The notes beneath the pieces were generated by a model that worked only from the letters and a program-made list of their open reading frames with translations, had not been told where the DNA came from and made no database searches. From the NCBI GenBank assembly GCA_934254825.1, contig CAKQMB010000003.1, forward strand, positions 166,067-230,066: a DNA stretch of 64,000 nucleotides. The letters are read 5' to 3'. A program made the translations under genes and the position numbers. Below, in pieces: positions 16,489 to 26,800 of this stretch. Source of the DNA: an uncultured Clostridia bacterium (GTDB lineage: Bacteria > Bacillota > Clostridia > Christensenellales > Borkfalkiaceae). Each line of letters opens with the position of its first letter. Position 1 is the first letter of the stretch.

Positions 16489-19314
16489 TTATTTAGCCCA
16501 GATACCCGTAGCGTAAGCGTTAAATACTTTATCCCAGCTTCCGAGCGTATAAATACTGAGGAAGTACTGAATTCTCGTATTACCCTGATACGAGTCGTGA
16601 TTTCCTATCGTCCAGTCGTCTATGGGGATTTGCGCGAAAGCGTCGTCGCCGAGATCGGCTCTTTTTACGAATACATTCCAACCTCTCGCGTTCTCGCCGG
16701 TTCTCTTTTCAAGCTTTATAACATACCATATATTCGCTTTAAGGCTGTTCGCGCCATCATTCCACACAACGGGACAAAATTCCTCGGTGATTTTTATCGC
16801 GAAACGATATTCGGTGTATTCGCCCGTAAACAAAATGTCGTAGGTTGATCCGAAATCCTGGTTCCTCGTGTCGCCAGTTGTTATATTCGCTCTCAGGTAA
16901 ACGTCGTTTCCTCCGAATTTTTTATCCGAAAGCGAAGCTTTATCGTTAAGTGCGGAATCGCTCACTTTTGTCAGTCCGTCGAACGCGCCCGTCAAATCGG
17001 GATCGGCAACGTATATCTCGGTGATTTCCATAGCAAAATTGTTTCCGCCAACCGATTTAAATGTCATAAACACGTTCGTATAAGCTTTTCCGTTGTAACT
17101 ATCGTGATCGCCGAGTTTCCAGCCGTCCATATTTATCTGCGCGTAACTCGAATCGCTCTGACCGAATACTTTACTATACAAATTCCAGCCGCGAGTTTTT
17201 CTTTCAAGCTTAACCACATACCAAGCGTTAGCGTTGAACACGGGATTTATGATATTTCCGCCACCGTCGAGGAAACCGATTTCTTCGGTTGCTTTAAGAG
17301 CAAAATAAATGTTTTTGTAATAGCTTGCGTAAGCTTCTTCGGAATCGATTGCAACTCCGTCGTCCGCGCCGATACAATCGCCGGAAGCGAGATTGTCGTA
17401 AATATAACTCTTCCCGCCGAATAAAGATCCTTCTGCCACATAATTTTTAAGGTAACCGAGATTTAATTTCTCCATTCCCTCGAACGGATTCGTCACCGCG
17501 GGTTCTTCCGCGTAAAACTCAGAAATTTCAACCCCGTAGTTCGCGGAATTATCCGTTTCGAACAACATAAAGCAGTTGAACACAGCCTTGCCGCCATAGT
17601 TTGCGTGATCCCCCATTCTCCAATCGCTTATGTTCGTATTTTTATAAGCTTCGTCCGATTCGGTTGCTTCTTTGACAAACACGAGCCAGCCGCCGTGAGT
17701 GGTCGTCGTACGTTTTTCGATTTTTACGATATACCAGGTATCCGCGTTGAGCGTAGCGCCGTTTCCCTCGACGAATTTCGCGGTTTCGCTGAGCTTGATC
17801 GCAAAATAATATCTATCGAAATATCCCGTGTATTCAAGACCTTTACTTCCGTCGTTTACAGCGAACGTTGCGCCGCTTTCGATACCGGAAGCAATGTATC
17901 CTACGCCGCCGAAAAGCGAATTTTCGGAAACAGTCGTTTTGGTCGTATCATAGAAAGAAGTTTTTGTTTTAACCAAGCCTTTGAACGGGTTGACCGCGAC
18001 GCCGCAAGCGCATTCGTAACCGTTCTCGGTTTTTTCCGAAGCGTAATCGTGAATATGCGCGGTTTCGTTCATTCTCTCGCCGCATTCCGCACAGGAATTG
18101 TATTCCTTCATATTCTCGACGTCATAATGAGTGGTGTCGTCCGAAACGTGCGCCGTTTTACCGACTATTTCACCGCAAACGCAAAGCTTCCAATGATTTT
18201 CGCCGTCTTTTAAGTATTCGCCCGTGGCGGCATGCGTATGATCGGTTTCGTTCATTACCGCGCCGCAAACGGTACATTCGTTGTATTCTTTTGTCTTATC
18301 GTCGTTATAATGCGTTGCGTTATCCGAAACGTGAGCCTCTTCGCCGACCTTTTCTCCGCATGCGCAAAGTTTCCAATGCTTTTCACCGTTATTTAAATAT
18401 TCGCCGGTTGCGGTATGCGTATGATCGGTTTCGTTCATTACCGCGCCGCAAGCCGTACATACGTTGTACTCTTTTGTCTTATCGTCGTTATAATGAACTT
18501 CATTGCCCGAAACGTGAGCTTCCTCGCCGACCTTTTCTCCGCATGCGCAAAGTTTCCAGTGCTTTTCACCGTCTTTTAAATATTCGCCGGTTGCGGTATG
18601 CTTATGATCGGTTTCGTTGATTGCCGCGCCGCAAACGGTACATTCGTTATACTCTTTGGTTTTGCCGTCGTTATAATGAATTACGTTATCGGAAACGTGA
18701 GTCGTTTCACCGACTTTTTCTCCGCAAGCGCAAAGCTTCCAATGGTTCGTGCCGTCATTCAAATAATTATCGTCTTTTGCGATATGCTCGGTTTTGTTCA
18801 TTTCAAATCCGCATTCGCATTCGTTCCAGTGATAATTTTTATCCGCGCCGTGCTTTATTTCGCTACCCGCAACGTGCGCCGCAAGATCGAATTTTTCTCC
18901 GCAGGCACAGATTTTCCAGTGACTCGTTTCATCTTTCTGCCAGCCGCCGACTGCCGTATGTACGGTATGATTTTTAACTTCGAAAGAAGTTATTTTCTCC
19001 GCTTTGTCATATTTGTCTGTCTTTTCGATAACGGCTTTGAGATAGTAAGTACCGGGTTTAAGCGACGAAAAGTCGGTTATTGCGGTATATTCGCCGTTTT
19101 CCTCGGCAGCCAGATAATACTTTACGGTATCCGAGCCGTGAGTCGCCGTAACGGAAGGCGAAGCGGGCGTTTCGCCGAACACCCAGTCCGTCATTTCGAA
19201 AGCCGTGATCTCGTTATCGGTTTCGGTCGAAACTTCGCCGAAGCAGCCGACCGAAAACAACAACGCGATCGCGAAAACCAAAACGAGTAAGTTGATTGCT
19301 TGAAGTTTTTTCAT
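16489..19314 (-). CDS. Large surface lipoprotein with Cys-pair repeats and three copies of an unknown C-terminal domain
   Basis: A 941-residue exported lipoprotein (lipobox SVGC, C24). Residues about 35-115 form an Ig-like sandwich. Residues 132-438 consist of alternating half-modules HWKLCACGEKVG and EYNECTVCG, giving 11 cysteine pairs (CxC or CxxC) with many histidines, a pattern suited to zinc binding or disulfide bracing. From residue 443 on, three repeats of about 165 residues follow, each with a core YYFAIK, WYVVKxEK, GGWxxFVK, and WxxGDHxxYxGKA. The same domain ends the neighbouring lipoprotein. It is the last gene of locus 1, 25 bp after its neighbour. I do not recognise the C-terminal domain; a glycan-binding role is inferred from context. 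Confidence 0.8.
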   Translation of the reverse strand: MKKLQAINLLVLVFAIALLFSVGCFGEVSTETDNEITAFEMTDWVFGETPASPSVTATHGSDTVKYYLAAEENGEYTAITDFSSLKPGTYYLKAVIEKTDKYDKAEKITSFEVKNHTVHTAVGGWQKDETSHWKICACGEKFDLAAHVAGSEIKHGADKNYHWNECECGFEMNKTEHIAKDDNYLNDGTNHWKLCACGEKVGETTHVSDNVIHYNDGKTKEYNECTVCGAAINETDHKHTATGEYLKDGEKHWKLCACGEKVGEEAHVSGNEVHYNDDKTKEYNVCTACGAVMNETDHTHTATGEYLNNGEKHWKLCACGEKVGEEAHVSDNATHYNDDKTKEYNECTVCGAVMNETDHTHAATGEYLKDGENHWKLCVCGEIVGKTAHVSDDTTHYDVENMKEYNSCAECGERMNETAHIHDYASEKTENGYECACGVAVNPFKGLVKTKTSFYDTTKTTVSENSLFGGVGYIASGIESGATFAVNDGSKGLEYTGYFDRYYFAIKLSETAKFVEGNGATLNADTWYIVKIEKRTTTTHGGWLVFVKEATESDEAYKNTNISDWRMGDHANYGGKAVFNCFMLFETDNSANYGVEISEFYAEEPAVTNPFEGMEKLNLGYLKNYVAEGSLFGGKSYIYDNLASGDCIGADDGVAIDSEEAYASYYKNIYFALKATEEIGFLDGGGNIINPVFNANAWYVVKLERKTRGWNLYSKVFGQSDSSYAQINMDGWKLGDHDSYNGKAYTNVFMTFKSVGGNNFAMEITEIYVADPDLTGAFDGLTKVSDSALNDKASLSDKKFGGNDVYLRANITTGDTRNQDFGSTYDILFTGEYTEYRFAIKITEEFCPVVWNDGANSLKANIWYVIKLEKRTGENARGWNVFVKRADLGDDAFAQIPIDDWTIGNHDSYQGNTRIQYFLSIYTLGSWDKVFNAYATGIWAK
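18001..18921 (-). repeat. Coding repeats: alternating CxC / CxxC modules
   Basis: About five double modules of 62-63 codons lie inside the surface lipoprotein gene. Each holds one HWKLCACG-type and one EYNxCxxCG-type half plus a conserved AHVS and NETDHxH stretch. Central copies are very similar at DNA level, which suggests expansion by unequal recombination. Confidence 0.85.
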
Positions 19315-19339
19315 CTTTTTTCCTCCAAATTATTTTTTA

Positions 19340-21832
19340 TTATTTTGCATACAATGCGGTTGCCGAGACATCGAACGGAAGATCCCAGCTGTTTACGGTG
19401 TATATCGCGAGCGCGCAGTTTAAATTCGCCACACCGTTATACGAGCTGTGATTTCCGAGTCTCCACTGATCTCCGACCGCAACTTGTACGAATTTATCGT
19501 CGGATTCGTAAGCGAGCTTTATAAACAAATTCCAGCCGCCGTAATCCGCGTCGTCGTTCTTTGTGAATTTAACGACGTACCAGTTGTTTTCGCTAAGCAC
19601 CGCGTCGCCACTACCCGTGCAGATACGCGCGCTTTCCGAAATTTTTATCGCTAAGCGATATTCCGAATATGCACCGTGATAATCCATTTTGTAAGAACTT
19701 CCGATAACGTTTTTGTTCGCCGTATCGTTCGTCGTGAGATTAACGAGCTTATAAACGTTGCCGCCGCAGAACTTTTCGGTTATAAGCGAAGCCGACTCGT
19801 TAAGCGAGCTGTCCGCAACCTTTGTCATCCCCGTAAACGGATCGGTTATCGGAGGATCAACCGCATACATACCTGTTGTATAAACGTCGAAAGACGAACC
19901 GTATTCGCTCGTGAACACAAGGAAACAGTTTATATACGCCTTTCCGTTATAAGATGAATGATTGCCGAGACGCCACTCGAAAGCATAATCGAGCTTGGTG
20001 TAATTCTCCTCTCCCGCGGGTTTTACGAAGATATTCCAGCCGCCGTAAGTCGCTTCGTGATTTTTAATAACTTTCACGACGTACCATTTGTTCGCTTCGA
20101 GAAGGTAATTTCTGCTCTCTTTGAATCTGACGGCTTCGGTCGCTTTAACGGCGAAGTAATATTCGCCTTTTATCCCATTGTAATCGAGGTACGCGCCCGA
20201 TTTTCCTATCACGTCGTTGTCCGCCTTGACTCCGCCTCTTTTATAAACCTCTGCCGAACCGAATTCCAAGGAAGCGAGTTCCGCTTTATCGTCGAACATA
20301 TTTTTAACGTCCATCGATCCCCAGGACGATATTTCCTTATCGAAAAACGCTTTCCATTCGCCGTATAGGCTTTCTATTTTCGCCGTTTCTTCCGATATCG
20401 AAGATTTTTCTTCGTTCGTCAAAAGACCGAGCATTTTATAAGCCTTATAAATTTCGTCCCAGTCGCCCGCCGAAGACTCTTCCTTTGCGGGAAGTTCCTC
20501 TGCGTAAACCCTTACGATATCGAGCGCGCTGTTCGTGTAAAGTCCCGTTGCGGCGGCGTTCCACGAAAGCGTTTCTACGGACGAAACGTTATTTAAAATC
20601 AGAAGATCCGCAAGATTTTTCGGGGCGGAGTTTTTATCGGGATAACGAGTTATTTTAACAAGCGAATACTCGCCGTCTATTTCGTCCGAAGCCATTAAAA
20701 CGCAACCGTCCGAGCAGGAAATATTCTTGAAATAATACCACTTATTCTGTTTGAGAACAAAAGCTCCGCTGTCGTTACAAAAACTCGGCAAACCGTTTCC
20801 GCCGCTGATTTTCAAAGCGAAATAAACCTCTTTGAATTTCGAATAATCGAACGTCGCGCCGAATTTTTCGCCCTGCGCGATTTTGTTTTCGGAAACGTAA
20901 GTCGGTTTTTCGCCTGCGGTTTCGTCTGTTTTTATACTGTTTAACGTCGTTTTTTCGTTAAGCAGATATTTCCAATCCGCACCCGAAAAAGATTTCTTTA
21001 TCGCCGAAAGTTTGCTTACGCAGTCCGCGTCGATTTTGTTTTTATCGCTTGCGGTAAGCGCGTCGTAGCCCTCGAAAATTTCGGGCAAAGAGCTTACTTC
21101 CGCAACTGTCATCGCAGAAATTTCGTTCGGCAAAGCTTTTATCGTTTCTTCGATAAATTCGGCTTTCCCTATCGCGCCGCTTTCAATCGTCGTTACGCCG
21201 ATCGATTTATAGGCTTTTATGCCGTTTATCTCCGCGGAAACAAAGATAATTGCGTTTTTGCTGCCCGCTTTTGCCGAAATAACGAATTTACCGTCTTTTT
21301 CGGTCGTCGTAAAACTTGAAACACCGTCGCCTTCGAGCGACCAGGAAACGTTCGCGTTTACTAATTTGTTTTTCCTGTAAACGGAAGCGGTAACAGTGAC
21401 CGTATCTCCGTTTTCCATTACGATTTCATCGAAATTAGTCTTTATCACGGGCGCGGCGGTCGATTTTTTAACGGTTATCTCGCAGGAAGCCGTCAATTCT
21501 CCGCATTCCGCTTTAACTACGGTTTTACCCTCTTTTATCGCCGTTACGAGTCCGTTGTTCACCGTTGCAACGGACATGTCGTCGGATTTCCAGGTAACGT
21601 CGCCCTCGACGTTATAAAGGCTGACCGAAAGTTCGCGTTCGTCGCCCGCTTCTATTTCCAAAACCGTGTCGCTTAAAATGATCTGAGCCTTTTCGTCGTC
21701 GATCGGAAAGTATCCGCCGTCGGAAGCCGAAGAAACGGAATCGTCGGTTTTCCCGCAGGAAACAAAGAAAAACGCCGAACAAATTACGCAGATTGCCGCG
21801 AATAAAATCAATAAACGATTAAATTTTCTCAT
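19340..21832 (-). CDS. Surface lipoprotein with Big_2 domain and repeats of the unknown C-terminal domain
   Basis: An 830-residue exported lipoprotein with lipobox FVSC (C26). Residues about 50-125 are a Big_2 bacterial Ig-like domain (SDDMSVATVNNGLVTAIKEG). A second Ig-like segment follows to about 210, then a helical spacer. The C-terminal part has two clear copies, ending at about 665 and 830, of the domain seen in the downstream neighbour (YYFAVK, NKWYVVK, GGWNIFVK, WRLGNHSSYNGKA). A more degenerate copy lies around 320-460 (VYFALKISG, NKWYYFKN). It lies in locus 1 between the DUF4838 gene and the Cys-repeat gene with 12-25 bp gaps. It is probably a cell-surface binding protein for the glycan handled by the locus; this is inference. 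Confidence 0.8.
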   Translation of the reverse strand: MRKFNRLLILFAAICVICSAFFFVSCGKTDDSVSSASDGGYFPIDDEKAQIILSDTVLEIEAGDERELSVSLYNVEGDVTWKSDDMSVATVNNGLVTAIKEGKTVVKAECGELTASCEITVKKSTAAPVIKTNFDEIVMENGDTVTVTASVYRKNKLVNANVSWSLEGDGVSSFTTTEKDGKFVISAKAGSKNAIIFVSAEINGIKAYKSIGVTTIESGAIGKAEFIEETIKALPNEISAMTVAEVSSLPEIFEGYDALTASDKNKIDADCVSKLSAIKKSFSGADWKYLLNEKTTLNSIKTDETAGEKPTYVSENKIAQGEKFGATFDYSKFKEVYFALKISGGNGLPSFCNDSGAFVLKQNKWYYFKNISCSDGCVLMASDEIDGEYSLVKITRYPDKNSAPKNLADLLILNNVSSVETLSWNAAATGLYTNSALDIVRVYAEELPAKEESSAGDWDEIYKAYKMLGLLTNEEKSSISEETAKIESLYGEWKAFFDKEISSWGSMDVKNMFDDKAELASLEFGSAEVYKRGGVKADNDVIGKSGAYLDYNGIKGEYYFAVKATEAVRFKESRNYLLEANKWYVVKVIKNHEATYGGWNIFVKPAGEENYTKLDYAFEWRLGNHSSYNGKAYINCFLVFTSEYGSSFDVYTTGMYAVDPPITDPFTGMTKVADSSLNESASLITEKFCGGNVYKLVNLTTNDTANKNVIGSSYKMDYHGAYSEYRLAIKISESARICTGSGDAVLSENNWYVVKFTKNDDADYGGWNLFIKLAYESDDKFVQVAVGDQWRLGNHSSYNGVANLNCALAIYTVNSWDLPFDVSATALYAK

Positions 21833-21844
21833 CTCTTCCCCTCC

Positions 21845-23827
21845 TTATAAAATGCCCCAGGACTCGTATACGGAATTGAGATTTGCCGTAGTTTCGTAAT
21901 CTCTGTCGTACTTGAAGTAATCCGCGTCCGCTTTGAAAGCTCTTCTCATTTCCATAAGCTCGCCTTTTTTATAGGAATCGGCGAACAACGTGCAGAGCGC
22001 GTATCTCGGGAAAAGAGATTCGAGAAGAATATGATCTTTAAGCGTAGCGTATTTTTCGGGATCGGAATATCTTATTTTCGATATCGCGTCGTAAGCTTTA
22101 TCGATAAGCGTAAGATAACCTTCGAGTTGTTTTTTCGTCCAGTACGAAGAATTGGAAATTCCCTCGTAAATATATCCTTTTATTTCGGACGGATATTTCC
22201 GATACAACGTGTTGAGGTGCAGGCGGATATCGTCGTACATTTCGTACATATATTCCCCGCCTTCGCCGTAATAATACTTAAAGAATTTTTCCGTGAGTTT
22301 CTGCGGGTCGAGATTTACGTTTATCGCGAGTTTTGCCGAAACGTATTCTTTAAGCTTTGAAAATCCCGTTTGTTCGTTTACGTTCATCTGTCCTTGGTCG
22401 AAAATATAAACCGCGCCGTTTTCCTTGCCGAATCTGTAACTTTCGGCAACGGTATCCCAACTGTTGAACGGATAGAAATAGTTTTTGAAGTTGGTCTGGT
22501 AAATCCACAAACCGACGTTGTCGCAAACGACTTTCCACGCTTTCATTATCTCGGCGTATCTCATGTTTTCTTCGTCGTATAACGAACGTGAGAAATTCGC
22601 GCCGATCGGAGCGTAGACAACGCCTACGTTTTTATGACATTTAATGCCCTTGTTCGCCGTATAACTTCCGTCCGCGTTTCTTGTCGCGGGGGCGTCTTCC
22701 GTTCCGTGATAAGCGAAGAAATAAACTATAAGTCTTCTGCCCTTAGGCTCGAAATATTCGGTGAGTTTTTCGGCTACGTCGTTACAGAATTTAAGGCAGG
22801 TTGCGGAATTCGCTCCGTATTCTTTAACCATTGCCGAACAAGCCGCGCACTCGCACCACTCGAAGTTATCCTGCTCGGTTAAAGAAACTCCGCTGAGAGC
22901 GGGAAATTCTTCCGCGATCGATCTGAGTCTTTCGTAAGCCGTTTCGACCATCGCCGCGTACTCGGTTTCGTTTCCGTGCGCCGTGTAGCAAAGCTGACCC
23001 GCTTTCTGCGTGGTCGGGTTCATATCGGGCGTTACCGTATCTCCATACCAATCTTTATGCTCGCCGTAATAAATCTCGGGATTTAAAAGAGCGAAAGAGT
23101 TGTGCCATTTCGCGCCGCCGACGGGCATTATTATGTCGTTGTTTGTATACCCCATTCCGTACTGCCCGGACTTTGTGAGCATTCCCGTGACGTCGCGGAA
23201 TTCGTAATCGGGTTTTTCGGTTATTTCCATTTCGGGAAGGGTTTTCCCGTCTTTTTCGTAAACGGGGAAATCGTCTCCGACCATATCGTAGCCGAGAACT
23301 TCTTCCAGAAAAGCGATCGCGCCCATCTGCAAGCCTTCTTTGCCCGTACTCATAATGAACACCGAATTACCCGCGGTTTTAATGTAATAACCCGCCGAAC
23401 CGAGTTCGACGCCAGGCATTTTAAGTCCCGCCCGATCGAACATTTCGTCGATATTCAAAACGATATAACGCGAGCTTTCGCTATACGTCTGCCCGTCATA
23501 AGGACTTCCAGTAAGCTTCGCGCCCGTTGAGGATAAAACGTTGTTCGCGATAAAATCAGCCGCCGTGACCGCGTAACTGTCCGTACTGTCGTAAACGACG
23601 GAATAATCGGTCGTGCCGTTTCCTTTTACGAATTCCTTGCCGGATTGCTTAACGTTTCTTTCGTGAAGCATACCCGAAACATAATGGGTTTCTATATCTT
23701 CCGTTACCGTTATGTTTCCGCTTTGACTTTCGCTTTCGGAACTTTTGTTATCGCCGCAGGACGAGGCAAGCGAAACAAGCATCGTAATCGTTAAAATCAG
23801 AGATAAAAATTTTACGCTCTTTTTCAT
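21845..23827 (-). CDS. DUF4838 lipoprotein (locus 1)
   Basis: A 660-residue exported lipoprotein with lipobox ASSC (C24). Residues 75-195 resemble the GH67/GH20-type N-terminal alpha/beta domain (SYAVTAADFIANNVLSSTG, RYIVLNID). The centre looks like the DUF4838 TIM-barrel, with LCYTAHGN near 280 and SLTEQDNFEWCECAAC, giving the CxCxxC triad C325, C327 and C330. The C-terminus is helical. DUF4838 occurs in glycan utilisation loci and has the look of a glycosidase, but no activity can be assigned here. The paralogue in locus 2 (47657-49666) has the same layout. It is 12 bp from the gene downstream and 16 bp from the one upstream. Confidence 0.85.
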   Translation of the reverse strand: MKKSVKFLSLILTITMLVSLASSCGDNKSSESESQSGNITVTEDIETHYVSGMLHERNVKQSGKEFVKGNGTTDYSVVYDSTDSYAVTAADFIANNVLSSTGAKLTGSPYDGQTYSESSRYIVLNIDEMFDRAGLKMPGVELGSAGYYIKTAGNSVFIMSTGKEGLQMGAIAFLEEVLGYDMVGDDFPVYEKDGKTLPEMEITEKPDYEFRDVTGMLTKSGQYGMGYTNNDIIMPVGGAKWHNSFALLNPEIYYGEHKDWYGDTVTPDMNPTTQKAGQLCYTAHGNETEYAAMVETAYERLRSIAEEFPALSGVSLTEQDNFEWCECAACSAMVKEYGANSATCLKFCNDVAEKLTEYFEPKGRRLIVYFFAYHGTEDAPATRNADGSYTANKGIKCHKNVGVVYAPIGANFSRSLYDEENMRYAEIMKAWKVVCDNVGLWIYQTNFKNYFYPFNSWDTVAESYRFGKENGAVYIFDQGQMNVNEQTGFSKLKEYVSAKLAINVNLDPQKLTEKFFKYYYGEGGEYMYEMYDDIRLHLNTLYRKYPSEIKGYIYEGISNSSYWTKKQLEGYLTLIDKAYDAISKIRYSDPEKYATLKDHILLESLFPRYALCTLFADSYKKGELMEMRRAFKADADYFKYDRDYETTANLNSVYESWGIL

Positions 23828-23843
23828 TTTTCTTCCCTCCTCG

Positions 23844-26800
23844 TCACGCCGTTACCGTAACTTTGACTTTTACGGTTTTTACGTTGAAAGCCTTGTCGTA
23901 CGCCGATAAACAGAACGTATATTCTCCCGCTTTTGCAAAACGGAAGCCGTCGCCCGTTATCGCAATCACTCTGCCGTCGGGATTAACGACGTATTTATAA
24001 ACTTCTATATCTTCCGTCGCAGTAAGGTTATCCTTAATGGTAAACGCGGGGATAACGTAAACGTCGCCGACTTTTGCCGTGGTTTTAAAGCCCTTTTCGA
24101 ACACGAATACGGGAGCCGTGATATCGGGAACGTTCACGGCATAAGAAATTTCGTCGCTCGCGTTGCTGTCGCCGACTTTGTATTTTACTTCGTACTGCCC
24201 GTAATCTTCAAGCTTGATTTTATAAGCTATCGACGGGTCGACGTCCTTTAAGGTAATGCCGTCGACGGATTTAACCGTATTCCCTTTCGTATCGTACACA
24301 GAGAGCGTAAGCGTTACGTTCTCGTCGAGAACGTCGGAAGCTACCGCCGGCGTAACCTCGTAAATCTCGCCGAGCTTATAATAGCCGCCGTAATCGCCGA
24401 GAATTACTATCTGCGGAGCTACGAGGTCTCTCGTCGCTCTCGTGAACGGGTATTCGCAAAGTTTTTGAAGATTTACAGTCGTTGTCGTGGCGTTGTCGGC
24501 TTCCGTTTTCATCGAGAAATAAATTTTTCCCGACGGGAAACCCGCGAAATCTTTACCCGACTCATCGGAGTTTACGGAAACGTAATTGCCGCCGACAAAC
24601 ACTCTTCCGTCTTCGTAGCCGAAGCGTACCGAACTTGCGGATTCGTTGAAATTCTGCGTGAGAATGAGACGTTTACCCGCCGCGTAACAATAATAATTTT
24701 CGTCGCTGCGAACGAATATCACGCTTACGGAAATGCTTTCGTCTTCGCTGTCGGTAAGCGTAAACGTGAGTCTGTTGAAGTTTCCGCCTCCGTCCGTACA
24801 GTTTACAACCGCAGAGACGTTATCTCCGACAAGGTTTTTTGCGAAAGTCCAGGAATAACTTCCCGTCGCTTCGAAATTTATGCCCGTCGGAGTCTTTTTC
24901 TCGGCGTAATCGCCGAGCGTTTTAACGAAATAGTTTTCGACGGTAAGTTTTCCGTCCGTATACGGTATAATAACCGTTATTTCTTCCGTTTTGAGAACGT
25001 GTTCGCCGCATTTGACGGTAAACTCCGCTTTTTCTCTGTTCGTAGCGGGAGTAACCGAATATTTTTCGCCCGCGTTGTAAGTTTTTGTTTCGTTCGCCGT
25101 TTTTATTTGAAGCGAAACGGGTTTCTTCACAAGCGTTCCCGACGAATAATCGTTGGCGTAATACTCGCCGAACGTATAATTCATTCCTCCGAGAATATAC
25201 TTGGGGAAATTTATTTTTTCGGTAAGTTTCGGAACGTTATCCGCCGTTACGCCGAGAACGTAAGAAGCGGTTTTTTCATAGCCCGTGTAATCGGTAACCG
25301 TATATACAACGGTGTAATTCCCGATCGAATCGGGATAAAAACAATCGTTAACCTCCGTTTCCTCTCCGTCTTTGACCACTTTAACGCTATACGAAAGATT
25401 TCCGAGTCCTCCGCCGATATATTCGGGCGGAAGAATATCGACGCGTTCTCCGCATTTCGCCGAAGTCTGTCTGCTCCCGAGCGTTACGGTTATATCGTTC
25501 GCTTTCTCGGACACATAAACCGTGACAGTGTTTTTGGCAACGTTTCCGCTGTTGTCCGCGCTCGTGTAAACGATAGAATAAAATCCGTTTTTATCGGTTT
25601 TAAATCTTCCGTTTTCTATATCCACGGCAATTTTACCGTTATACAAGACTTTTACGTCTACGTCGCATTTTCCCGAATACACGTCGTAACTTTCCGCTTC
25701 GGGGATTGCGTAATAGTAGCCTAAACGCGCGTCCGGAAGGTCTTCCGCTTTAACCGTAAGAACGGGCGCTTCGTTATCTATAAACTCATCGTTAAAGCAG
25801 GTTTTAAGATCGTTTTGCGAACAGCCGTAAATCGACGTAAAGCAAATATCGATAGTGTTATTTACGAAACTGTCGCCGTAAACGCTCAAAAACGCCTTAC
25901 CGCCCGTGAAACCTTCCCACAAACCGTCGGGGAAACAGGTCGGATCGTCGAAATCGGCGACTATGCCGAGGTCTCCGAATAAGGATTTTTTCGCGTAAAG
26001 CGCGTTTTCGTCGCTGTCATAGTTAAGACTTAAAATCGAATAGTCCGACCGAACGGGTTTACCCTCGATCGCGTTGTTCATCGCGTTGAACGAAAGCCAC
26101 ACGGGCGTACCCCACTGATCGCCTTTATGAATTATCGGGTTACCCGCATAAATTTCGATACCGCTTAAAGGCTGACCTTCTCCGCCGGCCGCGATATAAG
26201 ATCTTCCGCTGCCGTTTTCGCCCGAGTCGTTGTTCACTCTTACGGTGAGTTTCTCGTTTTTATTCACCGCGCCCGTGAAGACGAAATAAACCGAGCCGGC
26301 GTCGAAAGTTCCTTTTGTCAAAGGATCGATGAAAAACGAAAGAAGGGGGTCGCCTTTGGAAACGCCCGAAAGGTCGAAAGCCTGATTGAAATAAATAGTT
26401 TCGCCGCGGGCAAGGGATACAATAAACGCCTCCGTTTCGGAATATCTTCCCTTTCCGTAAGAAACCGACGAACCTTCGCCGAGTGTGATTTTGGTCTGCT
26501 TAACAGAAAAATACTCGTGCGTCAGATATTTCTTACCGTCGATTTCGGCGAAATAAGTTACGGTGTATTTCCCTGCTTCCGTAAGCATGACTTTAAGCGA
26601 GCCGTCTTCCGACTGCGCATAAGAATTTCCACCCGGGAAAACTATGCTCTTGCTCGCTTTCGCAGTTTTTCCGCCCGCCTCGACCGTTCTGTCGGGAACG
26701 GTAAGCTCGAAGTTTACGGAATACTCGGCGGCAAGCGTAGTTTCGCTCCAATTTTCGGCGCGGGCTTTAACGTTCGCGTTCGCAAAAGAAATCGCGCACA

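Noticed and set aside
24465..25724. A 419-codon plus-strand open frame opposite the Ig-like gene
   Set aside because: It is antisense to a clear secreted protein in a tight operon; its translation is Arg/Phe-rich low-quality sequence typical of a shadow frame.
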